Positions 1 to 10,436 of a DNA stretch of 17,144 nt are shown one piece after another (the stretch's first letter is position 1; each line of letters starts with the position of its first letter). Source of the DNA: JANWXR01 sp033577755 (lineage in GTDB: Bacteria > Chloroflexota > Anaerolineae > Anaerolineales > UBA6663). Below the pieces are notes generated by a model. It had not been told where the DNA came from, made no database searches, and was given only the letters and a program-made list of their open reading frames with translations. The stretch spans positions 1 to 17,144 of the forward strand of contig JAVQXV010000054.1 in assembly GCA_033577755.1 (NCBI GenBank), given 5' to 3'. The translations under genes and the position numbers were made by a program.

Positions 1-2904
<2,904 letters not shown>

Positions 2905-2972
2905 ACGATGCCGAATTGAGTGCACTGAAAAAACGCTTTTGCACTAGACTATCCAAACTGCGCGGCGCTTGT

Positions 2973-4094
2973 TTAGAAGGTAAGCTCTTCTTCGGCGGGC
3001 AACGGCAGCGCCTCGCTTGGCTTCACGTTGATCCAGCCCAGTGCGGCCAGGTTGCGGATGGTCACGGCCACGTCGGTCTCTCTCCAGACCGGTTTGCGCT
3101 TTTGCTTCCAGGCCAACGTTTCCCGGAGCACATCGGCTTCGGTGGGTTCCGGCAGGGATTGCGCCACGAAGTGCACGGTGGCGGCCATCTCGGCCTGGCG
3201 GGTGTTCATGCGCAGGAGCAGCTCGGCCACGCGGTTCATGGCCTCATCCCACGCTTCCCATTCGGCGGCATAGGCGCGCCGGGCATCCGGGTAGGTTATA
3301 CCCGTCTTCACCACGAACATCCGGCCCAGGCGGTGCTCGCGGATGAGGCCGTTGTTGACCAGCTTGGAGATGATGGTTTTCAGGCCGGGCGCGAACGGCC
3401 CGTAACTGCCGCGCTCATAGCGGAGGCCGGTGGGCAGGCCGGCAACGGTGGCGAAGTAGGCCAGCTTCTGAAACATGATTCGACCCACCGGCCAGCGGAA
3501 CGGCTCACGCTCGATGCGGCTGAGGATTTCAACCAACGCCACCCAGCCCGGTTGCAGGCGATCTCCGGCAGCGCCGGTTGTGAAGACGTCCGGAACATCG
3601 CTTTCCTGCCCCGTAGCCAGAAATTTCTCGCTCAACTGCTCGGCCGGAGTCTCCAGCGGCGCGTAGAGATAGACCGGAATATCCAGACGGTTGAGATACC
3701 GATAGAGCGTCGGCCCGACCACGCGCCACTCCAGCCCGCCGCTGCCGCAGCCGAGCGGCGGTACGGCCAGCGACTCGATGCCCCAGGCTTTGTAGTGCGC
3801 CGCCAGATATTCCAGCCCACGGATAATGTCGGCGAGCTTCGAGACGGAGCGCCAGTCCTGCTTGGTGGGAAAGTTGAGAATCCACGGTGGCAGCAGCGGG
3901 CGAAACAAATACGGCTCGCCGAGCCGGACGCGCCCTTCCTTGCATCTCTGTACATAGTCCGCAAACATCTCCGGAAAGCGCTGCTTGAACTGCAGAGCGA
4001 TGCCTTTGCCCATCACACCCACGCAGTTCACAGTGTTCACCAGAGTCTGGGCCTCGGCCTGCAGCAGGTCACCGACACGGACTTCCTTGATCAT
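2973..4094 (-). CDS. darG: DarG-like antitoxin: macrodomain DNA ADP-ribosylglycohydrolase
   Basis: 373 residues. Residues 1-155 form a macrodomain: VNTVNCVGVMGKGIAL (19-34) with the ADP-ribose-binding loop, NFPTKQDW (74-81), whose Lys78 lines up with the lysine I recall as catalytic in Thermus DarG, and PLGCGSGGLEW (113-123). Residues ~190-373 match the DarG C-terminal region that binds and neutralises DarT (FQKLAYFATVAGLPTGLRYE, RGSYGPFAPGLKTIISKL). DarG removes ADP-ribose from thymidine in DNA and reverses DarT damage. The ATG overlaps the DarT stop by four bases (ATGA), the expected coupled arrangement. Length is normal and no damage is visible. The methylase starts 68 bases downstream. 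Confidence 0.93.
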   Translation of the reverse strand: MIKEVRVGDLLQAEAQTLVNTVNCVGVMGKGIALQFKQRFPEMFADYVQRCKEGRVRLGEPYLFRPLLPPWILNFPTKQDWRSVSKLADIIRGLEYLAAHYKAWGIESLAVPPLGCGSGGLEWRVVGPTLYRYLNRLDIPVYLYAPLETPAEQLSEKFLATGQESDVPDVFTTGAAGDRLQPGWVALVEILSRIEREPFRWPVGRIMFQKLAYFATVAGLPTGLRYERGSYGPFAPGLKTIISKLVNNGLIREHRLGRMFVVKTGITYPDARRAYAAEWEAWDEAMNRVAELLLRMNTRQAEMAATVHFVAQSLPEPTEADVLRETLAWKQKRKPVWRETDVAVTIRNLAALGWINVKPSEALPLPAEEELTF

Positions 4095-4706
4095 GGCTGG
4101 TCTCCCAGAAAGAAAAGGTGCCGGTCAATGATAACTTCTAACGGATGCCGGGCCTGTTGAGCGTGCGTTTCAACGACGGTCCGGGTGTCGGGATTTGAGA
4201 CGTAAGCGCCAAAAATGTGGTCGGGCGCTACCCGCTGAGGTACCAGCACCTCGGCACACTTGATTGATTTGTGTTGGAATTCCCTGAACGGATTGAGATG
4301 GGTCCAATATTCGGCGAACCACCAGCTCGTAATCCGGATATTGTAGTCCATCCGGGGAAGGATAAAAGCGAGCGTAGCCGCTGGAGGCGTTCTGGCTTGT
4401 GATAACAACCTCCGGCAGGTCTAGCACGTTGGAGCTCACGCGGAGGATGCACAATTCGGCGTGCCGGTCTTTGCGTTTGTACAACATGGGGTTACGGGCG
4501 TGGAAGTAGAGGCACGCATAGTCGTGCAGAGGTCGGCCGCCCGGAACGGTCTTTTCTGCGCGCCGCGCCTGTATCTCCGGCATGGCTACCGAGTCATGCC
4601 GGAGTTCCCGGCTTGCCCGGTTACACAGAATGCCTTCGCGCAAGATCGAGGGCAGATTGGCAATCGGCGTGATGTAGTGAAGCTCATAAAGCTGGTCGCG
4701 TCTCAT
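4091..4706 (-). pseudogene. darT: DarT-like DNA ADP-ribosyltransferase toxin, one-base frameshift
   Basis: From the ATG at 4706 (GGAAG upstream as ribosome site) the frame gives DarT (DUF4433) hallmarks: LHYITPIANLPSILREGIL (9-27), QARRAEK (46-52), LHDYACLYFHARNPMLY (60-76) and LDLPEVVIT..FYPSPDGL. At Glu-Leu-Val (residues 127-129) this frame goes astray. The expected continuation FAEYWTHLNP, KCAEVLVPQRV and GAYVSN appears in the next frame, to the stop at 4091. Removing one G from the GTGG run at about 4319-4323 restores a 204-residue DarT of normal length. DarT uses NAD+ to ADP-ribosylate thymidine in single-stranded DNA and is a known anti-phage toxin. Either the toxin has been inactivated or the read has a one-base error; the rest of the gene looks undecayed. 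The start at 4706 is preferred because DarT homology begins there. Confidence 0.85.
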
Positions 4707-4728
4707 TCGCTCGCTTCCCTGCTCGACG

Positions 4729-4761
4729 CTTATACGGCGACAGAAGACGGAAAAGTTTCCG
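4729..4761 (-). promoter_or_regulatory. Candidate darTG promoter with overlapping palindrome
   Basis: In the 126-base gap between the helicase and darT, the minus strand has a TATAAG -10-like hexamer (4734-4729), placing a start about 16 bases before the darT ATG. CGGAAAAGTTTCCG (4748-4761; 6-bp perfect arms, 2-base centre) overlaps the expected -35 position, where no good TTGACA is seen. It could be an operator for autoregulation. This is inference from spacing only. Confidence 0.3.
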
Positions 4762-4832
4762 AAGGTATGTGACCGTTGGCCCGGGGTTGCACCTCCGAAT
4801 TGCACCGGGCGAGCGAACGGCCTGAGCCGAGT

Positions 4833-7800
4833 TCAGGCCGGCGGGCCGGCGCGGGCGAGCAGCTCCGCAAAGTTGTAGTTGACGCTGGTGACGCCGAAAT
4901 CCGGTTCGCGCCGGAACGGCCGACGCACATAGTGTACGCGATGGTTGTTGTCTTCCAGAAATTCAACAATAGCCAGGATGTAATCTTCGGGCTTATTCAG
5001 GGCGGTGAGAATTTCGTTTTTCGTGACCGTGATGGTGGCCGCGCCGGCGATCCGCCCCTTGACTTCGATGAAGCGAAGCTTGCCGGTGCCGGGCACACGG
5101 CTCTCGATGTCGTAGCCGAGCTTGTCGGCCTCGCGGTCCACCGGCTCGAAGCCGAGCCGCCGCTCGACGTCCATGACGATGGCGCGGGCGCGGGCGGCGG
5201 CGGCCTGCGTATCGGCGCCCTCCACGGCGAATGAGGTTGACTGGCCGGACATCACGGCGAGCAGCCCCTTGGGGATCACGACCAGACCGCTGAGCACCAC
5301 CGGCGGCAGGGTGGAGATTTGCGCTTCGCGGTCGAGTTCGGCCAGGCGCTTCTGGAGTCGCGCCTCGAGTTCATCGGCGCGGCGGCGCGCTTCCTGCGAG
5401 TTGAGACGGGCGGCGGGCCGGCCGGCCTGTTCCTGAAGCTTGAGTTCCTCCGCGCGATGGTCCCAGTACGCAATTTCCTTGGTCAGGCGGTCCTTCACCG
5501 CGGCGCGGGTCTTTTCGATCCATGCCAACCGACGGCCTTTGACCTCGGCAACGTGTTCGGGGACGAGGGTCTGGATGGCGTGGTTGAGGGCGAGCTTTTC
5601 CAGCTCCTTCCCGATCCAGGCGCACTCCGGCCGGGCGAGGATGGCGGCGATGTCCGGTTCATCGGGGCGGAGCGGGCGGTAGTCGAGATAGGGGGCGTAG
5701 TGGAGGTGGCGCGTGCGGCCATCGGCGGTCATCTCCACGTAGAGCAGGCGCCGCGAGATGGTGCGCCGTTCGCCCGAAGCAAGCAGACCGGCATCCTGGA
5801 TGGCGTGCTCGAGCGCGAACAGGACGCGGGGCTGGGTTCCCGGATCGCGCTCGTCCACGAGCACGGTGCCGCGTTTCAAGAGGTCGCGGTGGCGCTCCAG
5901 CGTCAGGTCGAGCACCGCATCGAGCAGCGGATGGCCGGGGCAGACGAAGGCGGCGAGCGGCTGGCCGGGGGGCGCAATCAAATCCTTTTCGAAAGTAATG
6001 CGCTCGTAGCGCCTGAGCACCGGGTCGCCGCGGCCGATCTGGCGGTCGCGCGTCCGCACCGGCGCCGGCACGTGGGTGATTTCGTAGCGACGCGGTTCGC
6101 GCTCGCGGATGCTTCCGCCGAGTTGCCGGAAGGCTTCGAGGAAGAAGGACTCGATGTAGTGGGGCTGGAGGCGACGCGCCTCGGCGCGCTCCATCTCCTC
6201 GCGGATGCGCGCCACCCGGCTGGCATCCATGGTGTCGTGCGCCAGCGCCCGTTCCTCGATAAGGTCGGCCAGGCGTTCTCGATCCACGCCGTTTTCCACG
6301 ATGCGATTGAGTCGGGCGCGGACCTCAGGTTGGTCGCCATAGCGGATGGCCTCGATGAGCAGGTCGCGCAACGGGCGGCCCTCGAAGAGTAACTTGCCGA
6401 GCACGTCGAAGACCTGACCGCCGAGGGCCTGGCGCGCCTCTTCGAGTTTGTCGAGCAGGCGGCGATAGACGTCGCCTTCGCGAGTCTCTTCGGCCACCAA
6501 ATTCCAGAGATGACAGACCTCGGTCTGGCCGATGCGATGGATGCGGCCAAAGCGCTGCTCGAGGCGGTTAGGGTTCCAGGGCAGGTCGTAGTTCACCATC
6601 AAGTGGGCGCGCTGAAGGTTGATGCCCTCGCCGGCGGCGTCGGTGGCGAGCAGCACCTGCACTTCCGGGTCATGGAGGAAAGTCTCCTGAGCTTTGCGGC
6701 GCTCCTCGCGCCCCATGCCGCCGTGGATTGTAACTACGGCCTCCGGCCGGCCGAGAACCGTGGCAATTTTCTGCTGGAGGTAGTTGAGCGTATCGCGATG
6801 CTCGGTGAAGACGACGAGTTTCTGTCGTGGCGAGGGCGTAGGCTTGGGCAGATCACCTGCACCGTAGGGCGCCTTTGGCTCCGCTAATCGCTTGGCGAGC
6901 GCGGCGGGAGTGAAGATTTCACTGAGCAGGTTCGTCAATTGTCGCCATTTGGTGTCCTGTCCGCTGCGGCGAACTTCGGCGGCAAGGTTTTCCAGACGTT
7001 TGAGTGTCTCGATTTCCGCCCGAAGTTCAGTCACCGTGGCGGCCGCTGTGGCTTCATCGAGGATTTTCTGCTCGACGCTTTCGACTTCGTTTTCTGGTGC
7101 CTCCTCCAGGTCTTCCAGCTCGTCGGCATCCAGAAGCGGGCCGGTCAGCGCTTCGGACGCCGGCGCGGCCCCTCGCTGCAACAGCTCCACCTGGCGGAGG
7201 CGACTCTCCAGCCTCTCACGGCGGCGGCGGAGCGACTGAAAGATAGCTTCGGGCGAGGAAGCCAGGCGCCGCTGCAGGATGGTGAGCGCGAAGCCGACGG
7301 TGCCGGCGCGCTTATCGTCCTCCAACGCCTCGGCGCGGCCCCACTCCTTGCGCACGTACTCGGTGACTTCTCTATACAGGCGCGCCTCGGCGTCCGAGAG
7401 CTTGTAGGGCACGGTGTAGGCGATGCGTTCCGGGAAGAGCGGCCGTCCGTCGAACTTGAGCAAGTTCTCCTTGATCATGCGGCGCATCAGGTCGGAGACA
7501 TCCACCTGATGCACGCCGTCACGGAAACGGCCCTCGAACCGGTCGCCGTCGAGCAACGCCAGAAAGAGCTGGAAGTCTTCCTCCTTGCCGTTGTGCGGCG
7601 TGGCGGTGAGCAGCAGAAAATGTCGTGTCAGGCCGGAGAGGAGCTGGCCAAGTCGGTAACGTTTGGTGTATTTGATCTCGCCGCCGAAGAAGGTAGCAGA
7701 AAGTTTGTGGGCCTCGTCGCAGACGATCAGGTCCCAGCGGCAGTCGGGCGCGGCGAGCTTTTGTTGCACGTCCGCATCGCGGGCCAGCTTGTCGAGCCGG

Positions 7801-8408
7801 GCGATGACGAGGTCGTTTTCGAGGAACCAGTTGCCGGTGCGGGCGGCTTCCAGCTTGTCGTTGGTAAGGATCTCGAACGGCAGATGAAACCGGTGATGCA
7901 ACTCGTCCTGCCATTGTTCTGCCAGGTAGCCGGGGCAAACGACGAGACAGCGCTTCAAATCGCCGCGGGCGATGAGTTCTTTCATCAGCAGCCCGGCCAT
8001 GATGGTTTTGCCGGCGCCCGGGTCGTCGGCCAGCAAGAACCGCAGCGGTTGGCGTGGCAGCATCGCTTCGTACACGGCGGTGATCTGGTGGGGCAGCGGG
8101 TCCACCAGCGAAGTGTGCACGGCGAGCACCGGGTCAAAGAGGTGGGCGAGCCGGATGCGGTGGGCCTCGGCCACCAGGCGATACGTCGCGCCGTCGCCGT
8201 CGAAGCTCCACGGCCGGCCGTGCGCCACGAGTTCGAGTCGTGGTTCATCGTGACGGTACAGGATTTCCTCGGCGACGCGGCCTTCGGGCGTGCGGTAAAT
8301 CAGCGTGATCACATCGGAGCCGTGCCATTGCACGTTTACGACCGTCACCGCCACTTCGGGCAGGATGCCGCGCACGACGCTATCGGGCTTCAAATCTTCA
8401 AGGGTCAT
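4833..8408 (-). CDS. SNF2/DEAH helicase with C-terminal DUF3883 nuclease-like domain
   Basis: 1191 residues with a full superfamily-2 helicase set: GAGKT (131-135, Walker A), DEAH (231-234), TATPHNG (268-274), TDAAGEGINLQ (589-599) and QRFGRIHRIGQ (618-628), the last typical of SNF2/HepA-like proteins. Residues ~430-490 and ~970-1030 are charged and probably coiled coil. The end matches DUF3883, with GYDIES (Asp1100) and FIEVKGR (Glu1115, Lys1117) forming a D..E-x-K pattern like the PD-(D/E)XK nuclease fold. This architecture accompanies DUF1156 methylases and is related to DISARM DrmD-type helicases. It probably translocates on DNA as the motor of the defence operon that includes the methylase. 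The ATG at 8408 gives the homologous N-terminus (MTLEDLKPDSVVRG); no strong ribosome site is visible. The frame is intact. Confidence 0.92.
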   Translation of the reverse strand: MTLEDLKPDSVVRGILPEVAVTVVNVQWHGSDVITLIYRTPEGRVAEEILYRHDEPRLELVAHGRPWSFDGDGATYRLVAEAHRIRLAHLFDPVLAVHTSLVDPLPHQITAVYEAMLPRQPLRFLLADDPGAGKTIMAGLLMKELIARGDLKRCLVVCPGYLAEQWQDELHHRFHLPFEILTNDKLEAARTGNWFLENDLVIARLDKLARDADVQQKLAAPDCRWDLIVCDEAHKLSATFFGGEIKYTKRYRLGQLLSGLTRHFLLLTATPHNGKEEDFQLFLALLDGDRFEGRFRDGVHQVDVSDLMRRMIKENLLKFDGRPLFPERIAYTVPYKLSDAEARLYREVTEYVRKEWGRAEALEDDKRAGTVGFALTILQRRLASSPEAIFQSLRRRRERLESRLRQVELLQRGAAPASEALTGPLLDADELEDLEEAPENEVESVEQKILDEATAAATVTELRAEIETLKRLENLAAEVRRSGQDTKWRQLTNLLSEIFTPAALAKRLAEPKAPYGAGDLPKPTPSPRQKLVVFTEHRDTLNYLQQKIATVLGRPEAVVTIHGGMGREERRKAQETFLHDPEVQVLLATDAAGEGINLQRAHLMVNYDLPWNPNRLEQRFGRIHRIGQTEVCHLWNLVAEETREGDVYRRLLDKLEEARQALGGQVFDVLGKLLFEGRPLRDLLIEAIRYGDQPEVRARLNRIVENGVDRERLADLIEERALAHDTMDASRVARIREEMERAEARRLQPHYIESFFLEAFRQLGGSIREREPRRYEITHVPAPVRTRDRQIGRGDPVLRRYERITFEKDLIAPPGQPLAAFVCPGHPLLDAVLDLTLERHRDLLKRGTVLVDERDPGTQPRVLFALEHAIQDAGLLASGERRTISRRLLYVEMTADGRTRHLHYAPYLDYRPLRPDEPDIAAILARPECAWIGKELEKLALNHAIQTLVPEHVAEVKGRRLAWIEKTRAAVKDRLTKEIAYWDHRAEELKLQEQAGRPAARLNSQEARRRADELEARLQKRLAELDREAQISTLPPVVLSGLVVIPKGLLAVMSGQSTSFAVEGADTQAAAARARAIVMDVERRLGFEPVDREADKLGYDIESRVPGTGKLRFIEVKGRIAGAATITVTKNEILTALNKPEDYILAIVEFLEDNNHRVHYVRRPFRREPDFGVTSVNYNFAELLARAGPPA

Positions 8409-8492
8409 ATGATGATAGACAACGTTCCGATGACGAAGGCGCTGACTCTCACGGCTCTTATTCAGTAAGCTTCAGCAGCGCGGCTGCTCGGC

Positions 8493-9062
8493 TCAGTTGT
8501 GCGCATGCCGCGCGCGCCTCCTCAGCCATACGGCGAGTAGCAGCGCGGCGCTCGACAGCACTCCCACCAGGAACCCACCGGCCAGCGCCGCGAACATGCG
8601 GGCCAGGTTGAGAAAGTTGGCGTCCCGGTGCCGCCAGCTCCAGACGCTGCCGTCTTCCAGCACCACATAGTTCACTTCTTCGCCCGCCTCGAAGTGGCAC
8701 CACTGGACTTGCAGTGCGTCCACAACTTTGCCCGGAGCGGGACTGACGGAGTAGTGGAGCGGGTATTGTTCGCACGCCTCGCTGCGCGCCGGCAAGGCTA
8801 CGGGCTGTTCATCCTCCACCCAGCATGGGCTGTCTGACGGGTTGCACGTATACACCCGGCCGTCGCTTGCCTGGATAGAGACGGCGCTGGTTGACCCGCC
8901 CACAATCCGAACCGGGCTGGCCGGCGGGTCGGGCAGGCGCTGCCAGCGTGCAAGTGCACCGGAGTTCCAGGCTCTGCTGAACAGGATCCCTGCCGCCAGC
9001 CCGAGGAGCGGGAGTACAGCGGCCGGCAACATGGCGAAGCCGAGTCGGTTGAGCGCCCTCAC
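8493..9062 (-). CDS. Small two-helix membrane protein of unknown function
   Basis: 189 residues. A hydrophobic helix lies at about 8-28 (LGFAMLPAAVLPLLGLAAG) and a second at about 155-180, ending in a basic tail RRRARHAHN, so both ends are probably cytoplasmic and residues 30-150 extracytoplasmic. The outer part has four Cys (73, 80, 97, 122), possibly forming disulfides, and short repeats of the type DGRVYTCNP / LEDGSVWSW. I do not recognise a named family, though similar proteins are familiar to me from Anaerolineae-type Chloroflexota. It starts one base after the end of the last nucleotidyltransferase fragment and ends 84 bases before the helicase start. A link to defence is not shown. Confidence 0.7.
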   Translation of the reverse strand: MRALNRLGFAMLPAAVLPLLGLAAGILFSRAWNSGALARWQRLPDPPASPVRIVGGSTSAVSIQASDGRVYTCNPSDSPCWVEDEQPVALPARSEACEQYPLHYSVSPAPGKVVDALQVQWCHFEAGEEVNYVVLEDGSVWSWRHRDANFLNLARMFAALAGGFLVGVLSSAALLLAVWLRRRARHAHN

Positions 9063-9063
9063 G

Positions 9064-9144
9064 TCACGCTACCCTGCGGCAATTAACCTGCCGCCAGCGC
9101 CGGCAGAACTCGGCGATTTGTTCGCGGGGGACATGACGCGGCAT
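9064..9144 (-). pseudogene. MntA-type nucleotidyltransferase head, 26-codon remnant
   Basis: This short frame encodes MPRHVPREQIAEFCRRW and then ends nine residues later. The block PREQIAEFCRR is the N-terminal signature of the three other nucleotidyltransferase copies in the array. No catalytic GS..DxD core remains. Its ATG overlaps the TGA of the preceding truncated HEPN gene (ATGA), so it could still be translated by coupling but should be inert. Confidence 0.7.
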
Positions 9145-9359
9145 CACGGTTCCTCCGGCGGCACCAGAGATTCAAGCGCGGTCTTCGTCTCATCTGAGAA
9201 CTTGCGCGCCGCTTCGCCGATGTTCTCCAGCGCCTTTGCAATCCCATGCTGGTGCAGGGAACTTTCCTGGAACGCCTCCCGGGAAAGACCGGCGCTGAAC
9301 GCGCGGGCATCCTTCGCGGCGATCAGCATATCGAGAAGATAAGCATCATCCCGCCACAT
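9144..9359 (-). pseudogene. Truncated HEPN (HepT/DUF86) gene, array module 3
   Basis: 71 residues starting MWRDDAYLLDMLIAAKDAR and continuing HGIAKALENIGEAARKFSDE, the N-terminal half of a DUF86 HEPN protein. The C-terminal half with the RX4HXY RNase/AMPylation motif is missing; the frame stops at PPEEP, exactly where the nucleotidyltransferase remnant begins. It overlaps the end of module-3 MntA by 14 bases, as in intact modules. Its sequence is clearly different from the other HEPN copy, so this was a separate module rather than a recent duplicate. Confidence 0.75.
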
Positions 9360-9585
9360 ACACGCGCTCCAGGCGGCTCAAAATGTGGCGCCGAGCGACC
9401 AGCACATCTACATCGCTATCGGGGCGAAAATCCTCGCGCAGCGCCGACCCGAAGATTGAGAACTCAATGATGCGCCAGCGCCGGCAGAACTCGGCGATTT
9501 GTTCGCGGGGGATGTGAAGGCGCGCCGGCGGCTCCGGCGCGGGTTGCTCGGTGGCGGACGGTGCGGTAGTCATCGGTTCTTCCAC
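9346..9585 (-). pseudogene. MntA-like nucleotidyltransferase, C-terminus deleted, array module 3
   Basis: 79 residues from the GTG at 9585 (ATG at 9573 and TTG at 9609 are alternatives). The first ~35 residues are the same as in the intact copies (TTAPSATEQPAPEPPARLHI, REQIAEFCRR), but the catalytic part differs: RIIEFSIFGSALREDFRPDSDVD keeps GSX10DXD. After DVLV the sequence jumps to ARRHILSRLERVYVAG and stops, so about 40 residues carrying the third carboxylate are gone. The head/core mosaic points to recombination at the repeated head. Confidence 0.75.
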
Positions 9586-9641
9586 GCCCCCTATCTTACC
9601 CTGAGGCAAGGACGGCGCGAGTCCTTTTCGGCCTGGTCAAC
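9485..9641. repeat. Direct repeat, copy C (mntA head + promoter)
   Basis: 157 bases matching 10280-10436, with only a few differences seen (for example C/T at 9634). It carries the first ~35 codons of mntA and the upstream promoter block, joined to a divergent nucleotidyltransferase core. Confidence 0.85.
9593..9640 (-). promoter_or_regulatory. Shared promoter block, module 3
   Basis: Minus-strand TAAGAT (9598-9593), preceded by CCTCAGGG, sits eight bases before the GTG of the truncated mntA. Its conservation across four copies, including one in front of an unrelated gene, is the main argument. No convincing -35 box is seen. Confidence 0.45.
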
Positions 9642-9668
9642 TAACGCTCTGGCGTCCGGCGCGGGGTT

Positions 9669-10037
9669 TCAGCCCATCTTCGTCGAACCCTCATCATCTG
9701 AAAACTCGGCAGCGAGGATAGCCGCGATTTGCTCGCGCAAGAGGGGTACTTCTTGGGTTGCCGTGTGCCAGATGTTGTCCCAATTGATGCCGAAGTACCG
9801 GTGGACGGCGACGTTACGCAGGCCAATAATGCCTCGCCATCTGATTTCGGAGTGGCGATTGCGAAAATCTTCCGATAAGCGGGAGGCGGCTTCTCCGATG
9901 ACGGTGAGTTTCTGAAGGACGGCGCTCTGATAGAGGTCGTCGCTCAGGAAGGTCTCTTTCTCGATGTCACGGAGAAAGCGAGCAATCGCGTCTGCCGCGT
10001 CGAGAATGTCGTCCAGGTAGAGTGCTTCAGTTCGCAT
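9669..10037 (-). CDS. hepT: HEPN-domain toxin HepT (DUF86), intact module 2
   Basis: 122 residues from the ATG at 10037 (MRTEALYLDD); an ATG at 10067 is in frame, but family homology begins at MRTEA. RNVAVHRY gives a complete RX4HXY motif (Arg74, His79, Tyr81). In the HepT/MntA (type VII) system Arg and His form the RNase site, and the Tyr is the residue the partner adenylylates to silence the toxin. The start overlaps the MntA stop by 11 bases, so translation is coupled. The first ~45 residues are duplicated in the broken module-1 copy. Length and motifs look normal, and this is the only complete HEPN protein in the array. Confidence 0.9.
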   Translation of the reverse strand: MRTEALYLDDILDAADAIARFLRDIEKETFLSDDLYQSAVLQKLTVIGEAASRLSEDFRNRHSEIRWRGIIGLRNVAVHRYFGINWDNIWHTATQEVPLLREQIAAILAAEFSDDEGSTKMG

Positions 10038-10418
10038 AGATGACTCGGGCACCGGCGAGGACGGCATTGCGAATGCGTCGCTTGAGGCCGTTCTTCAATA
10101 CCAGGTCTACCGGGCGGGCAAACAGCTCCTCCAGTTCGTGCTGCATTTCGGCGAGCGCAAACAGGCCCACCTGCGCCCCGGGCTCGAACTCCACCAGCAC
10201 GTCCACATCACTCTCCGGGCCGAAGTCATCGCGCAGGACTGAGCCGAACAGCGCCAGCCGGCGGATGTGGTTTCGGCGACAGAACTCGGCGATTTGCTCG
10301 CGGGGGATGTGAAGGCGCGCCGGCGGCTCCGGCGCGGGTTGCTCGGTGGCGGACGGTGCGGTAGTCATCGGTTCTTCCACGCCCCCTATCTTACCCTGAG
10401 GCGAGGACGGCGCGAGTC
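9903..10418. repeat. Large direct repeat, copy A (hepT 5' part + mntA + promoter)
   Basis: Matches 10908-11424 with an offset of 1005 bases and about seven differences (six substitutions, one inserted C). It covers the first third of hepT, all of mntA and its promoter. The near identity implies a recent tandem duplication or ongoing gene conversion. Confidence 0.9.
10027..10380 (-). CDS. mntA: MntA nucleotidyltransferase antitoxin, intact module 2
   Basis: 117 residues from a GTG at 10380. An ATG four codons in (10368) is possible, but in the sister copy that codon is TTG while the GTG is kept, which favours GTG. Residues ~40-60 hold LALFGSVLRDDFGPESDVDV, a perfect GSX10DXD minimal nucleotidyltransferase motif, and RPVDLV supplies the third acidic residue. 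MntA proteins transfer AMP to the Tyr of HepT and so neutralise it. The gene overlaps hepT. A -10-like TAAGAT lies about ten bases upstream, so the transcript may be nearly leaderless. It is almost identical to the copy at 11032-11385. Confidence 0.9.
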   Translation of the reverse strand: MEEPMTTAPSATEQPAPEPPARLHIPREQIAEFCRRNHIRRLALFGSVLRDDFGPESDVDVLVEFEPGAQVGLFALAEMQHELEELFARPVDLVLKNGLKRRIRNAVLAGARVIYAN

Positions 10419-10436
10419 CTTTTCGGCCCGGTCAAC
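10388..10436 (-). promoter_or_regulatory. Shared promoter block, module 2
   Basis: TAAGAT at 10393-10388 is followed by AGGGGGC and the GTG start of mntA. Transcription would begin at or next to the start codon. Confidence 0.45.

Noticed and set aside
4091..4805. Programmed frameshifting to explain darT
   Set aside because: The GTGG site has no slippery heptamer and no obvious downstream structure. Mutation or sequencing error is simpler.
4833..8408. Calling the helicase DrmD and the locus a canonical DISARM
   Set aside because: DrmA, DrmB and DrmC are not seen in the window, and the DUF3883 end and DUF1156 partner fit a related but different operon type.
6939..8468. Plus-strand frame of 509 codons, with similar ones at 2916-4160, 5319-6392 and 13500-14624
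   Set aside because: All are antisense to well-supported genes (helicase, DarG, kinase) and show no domain motifs.
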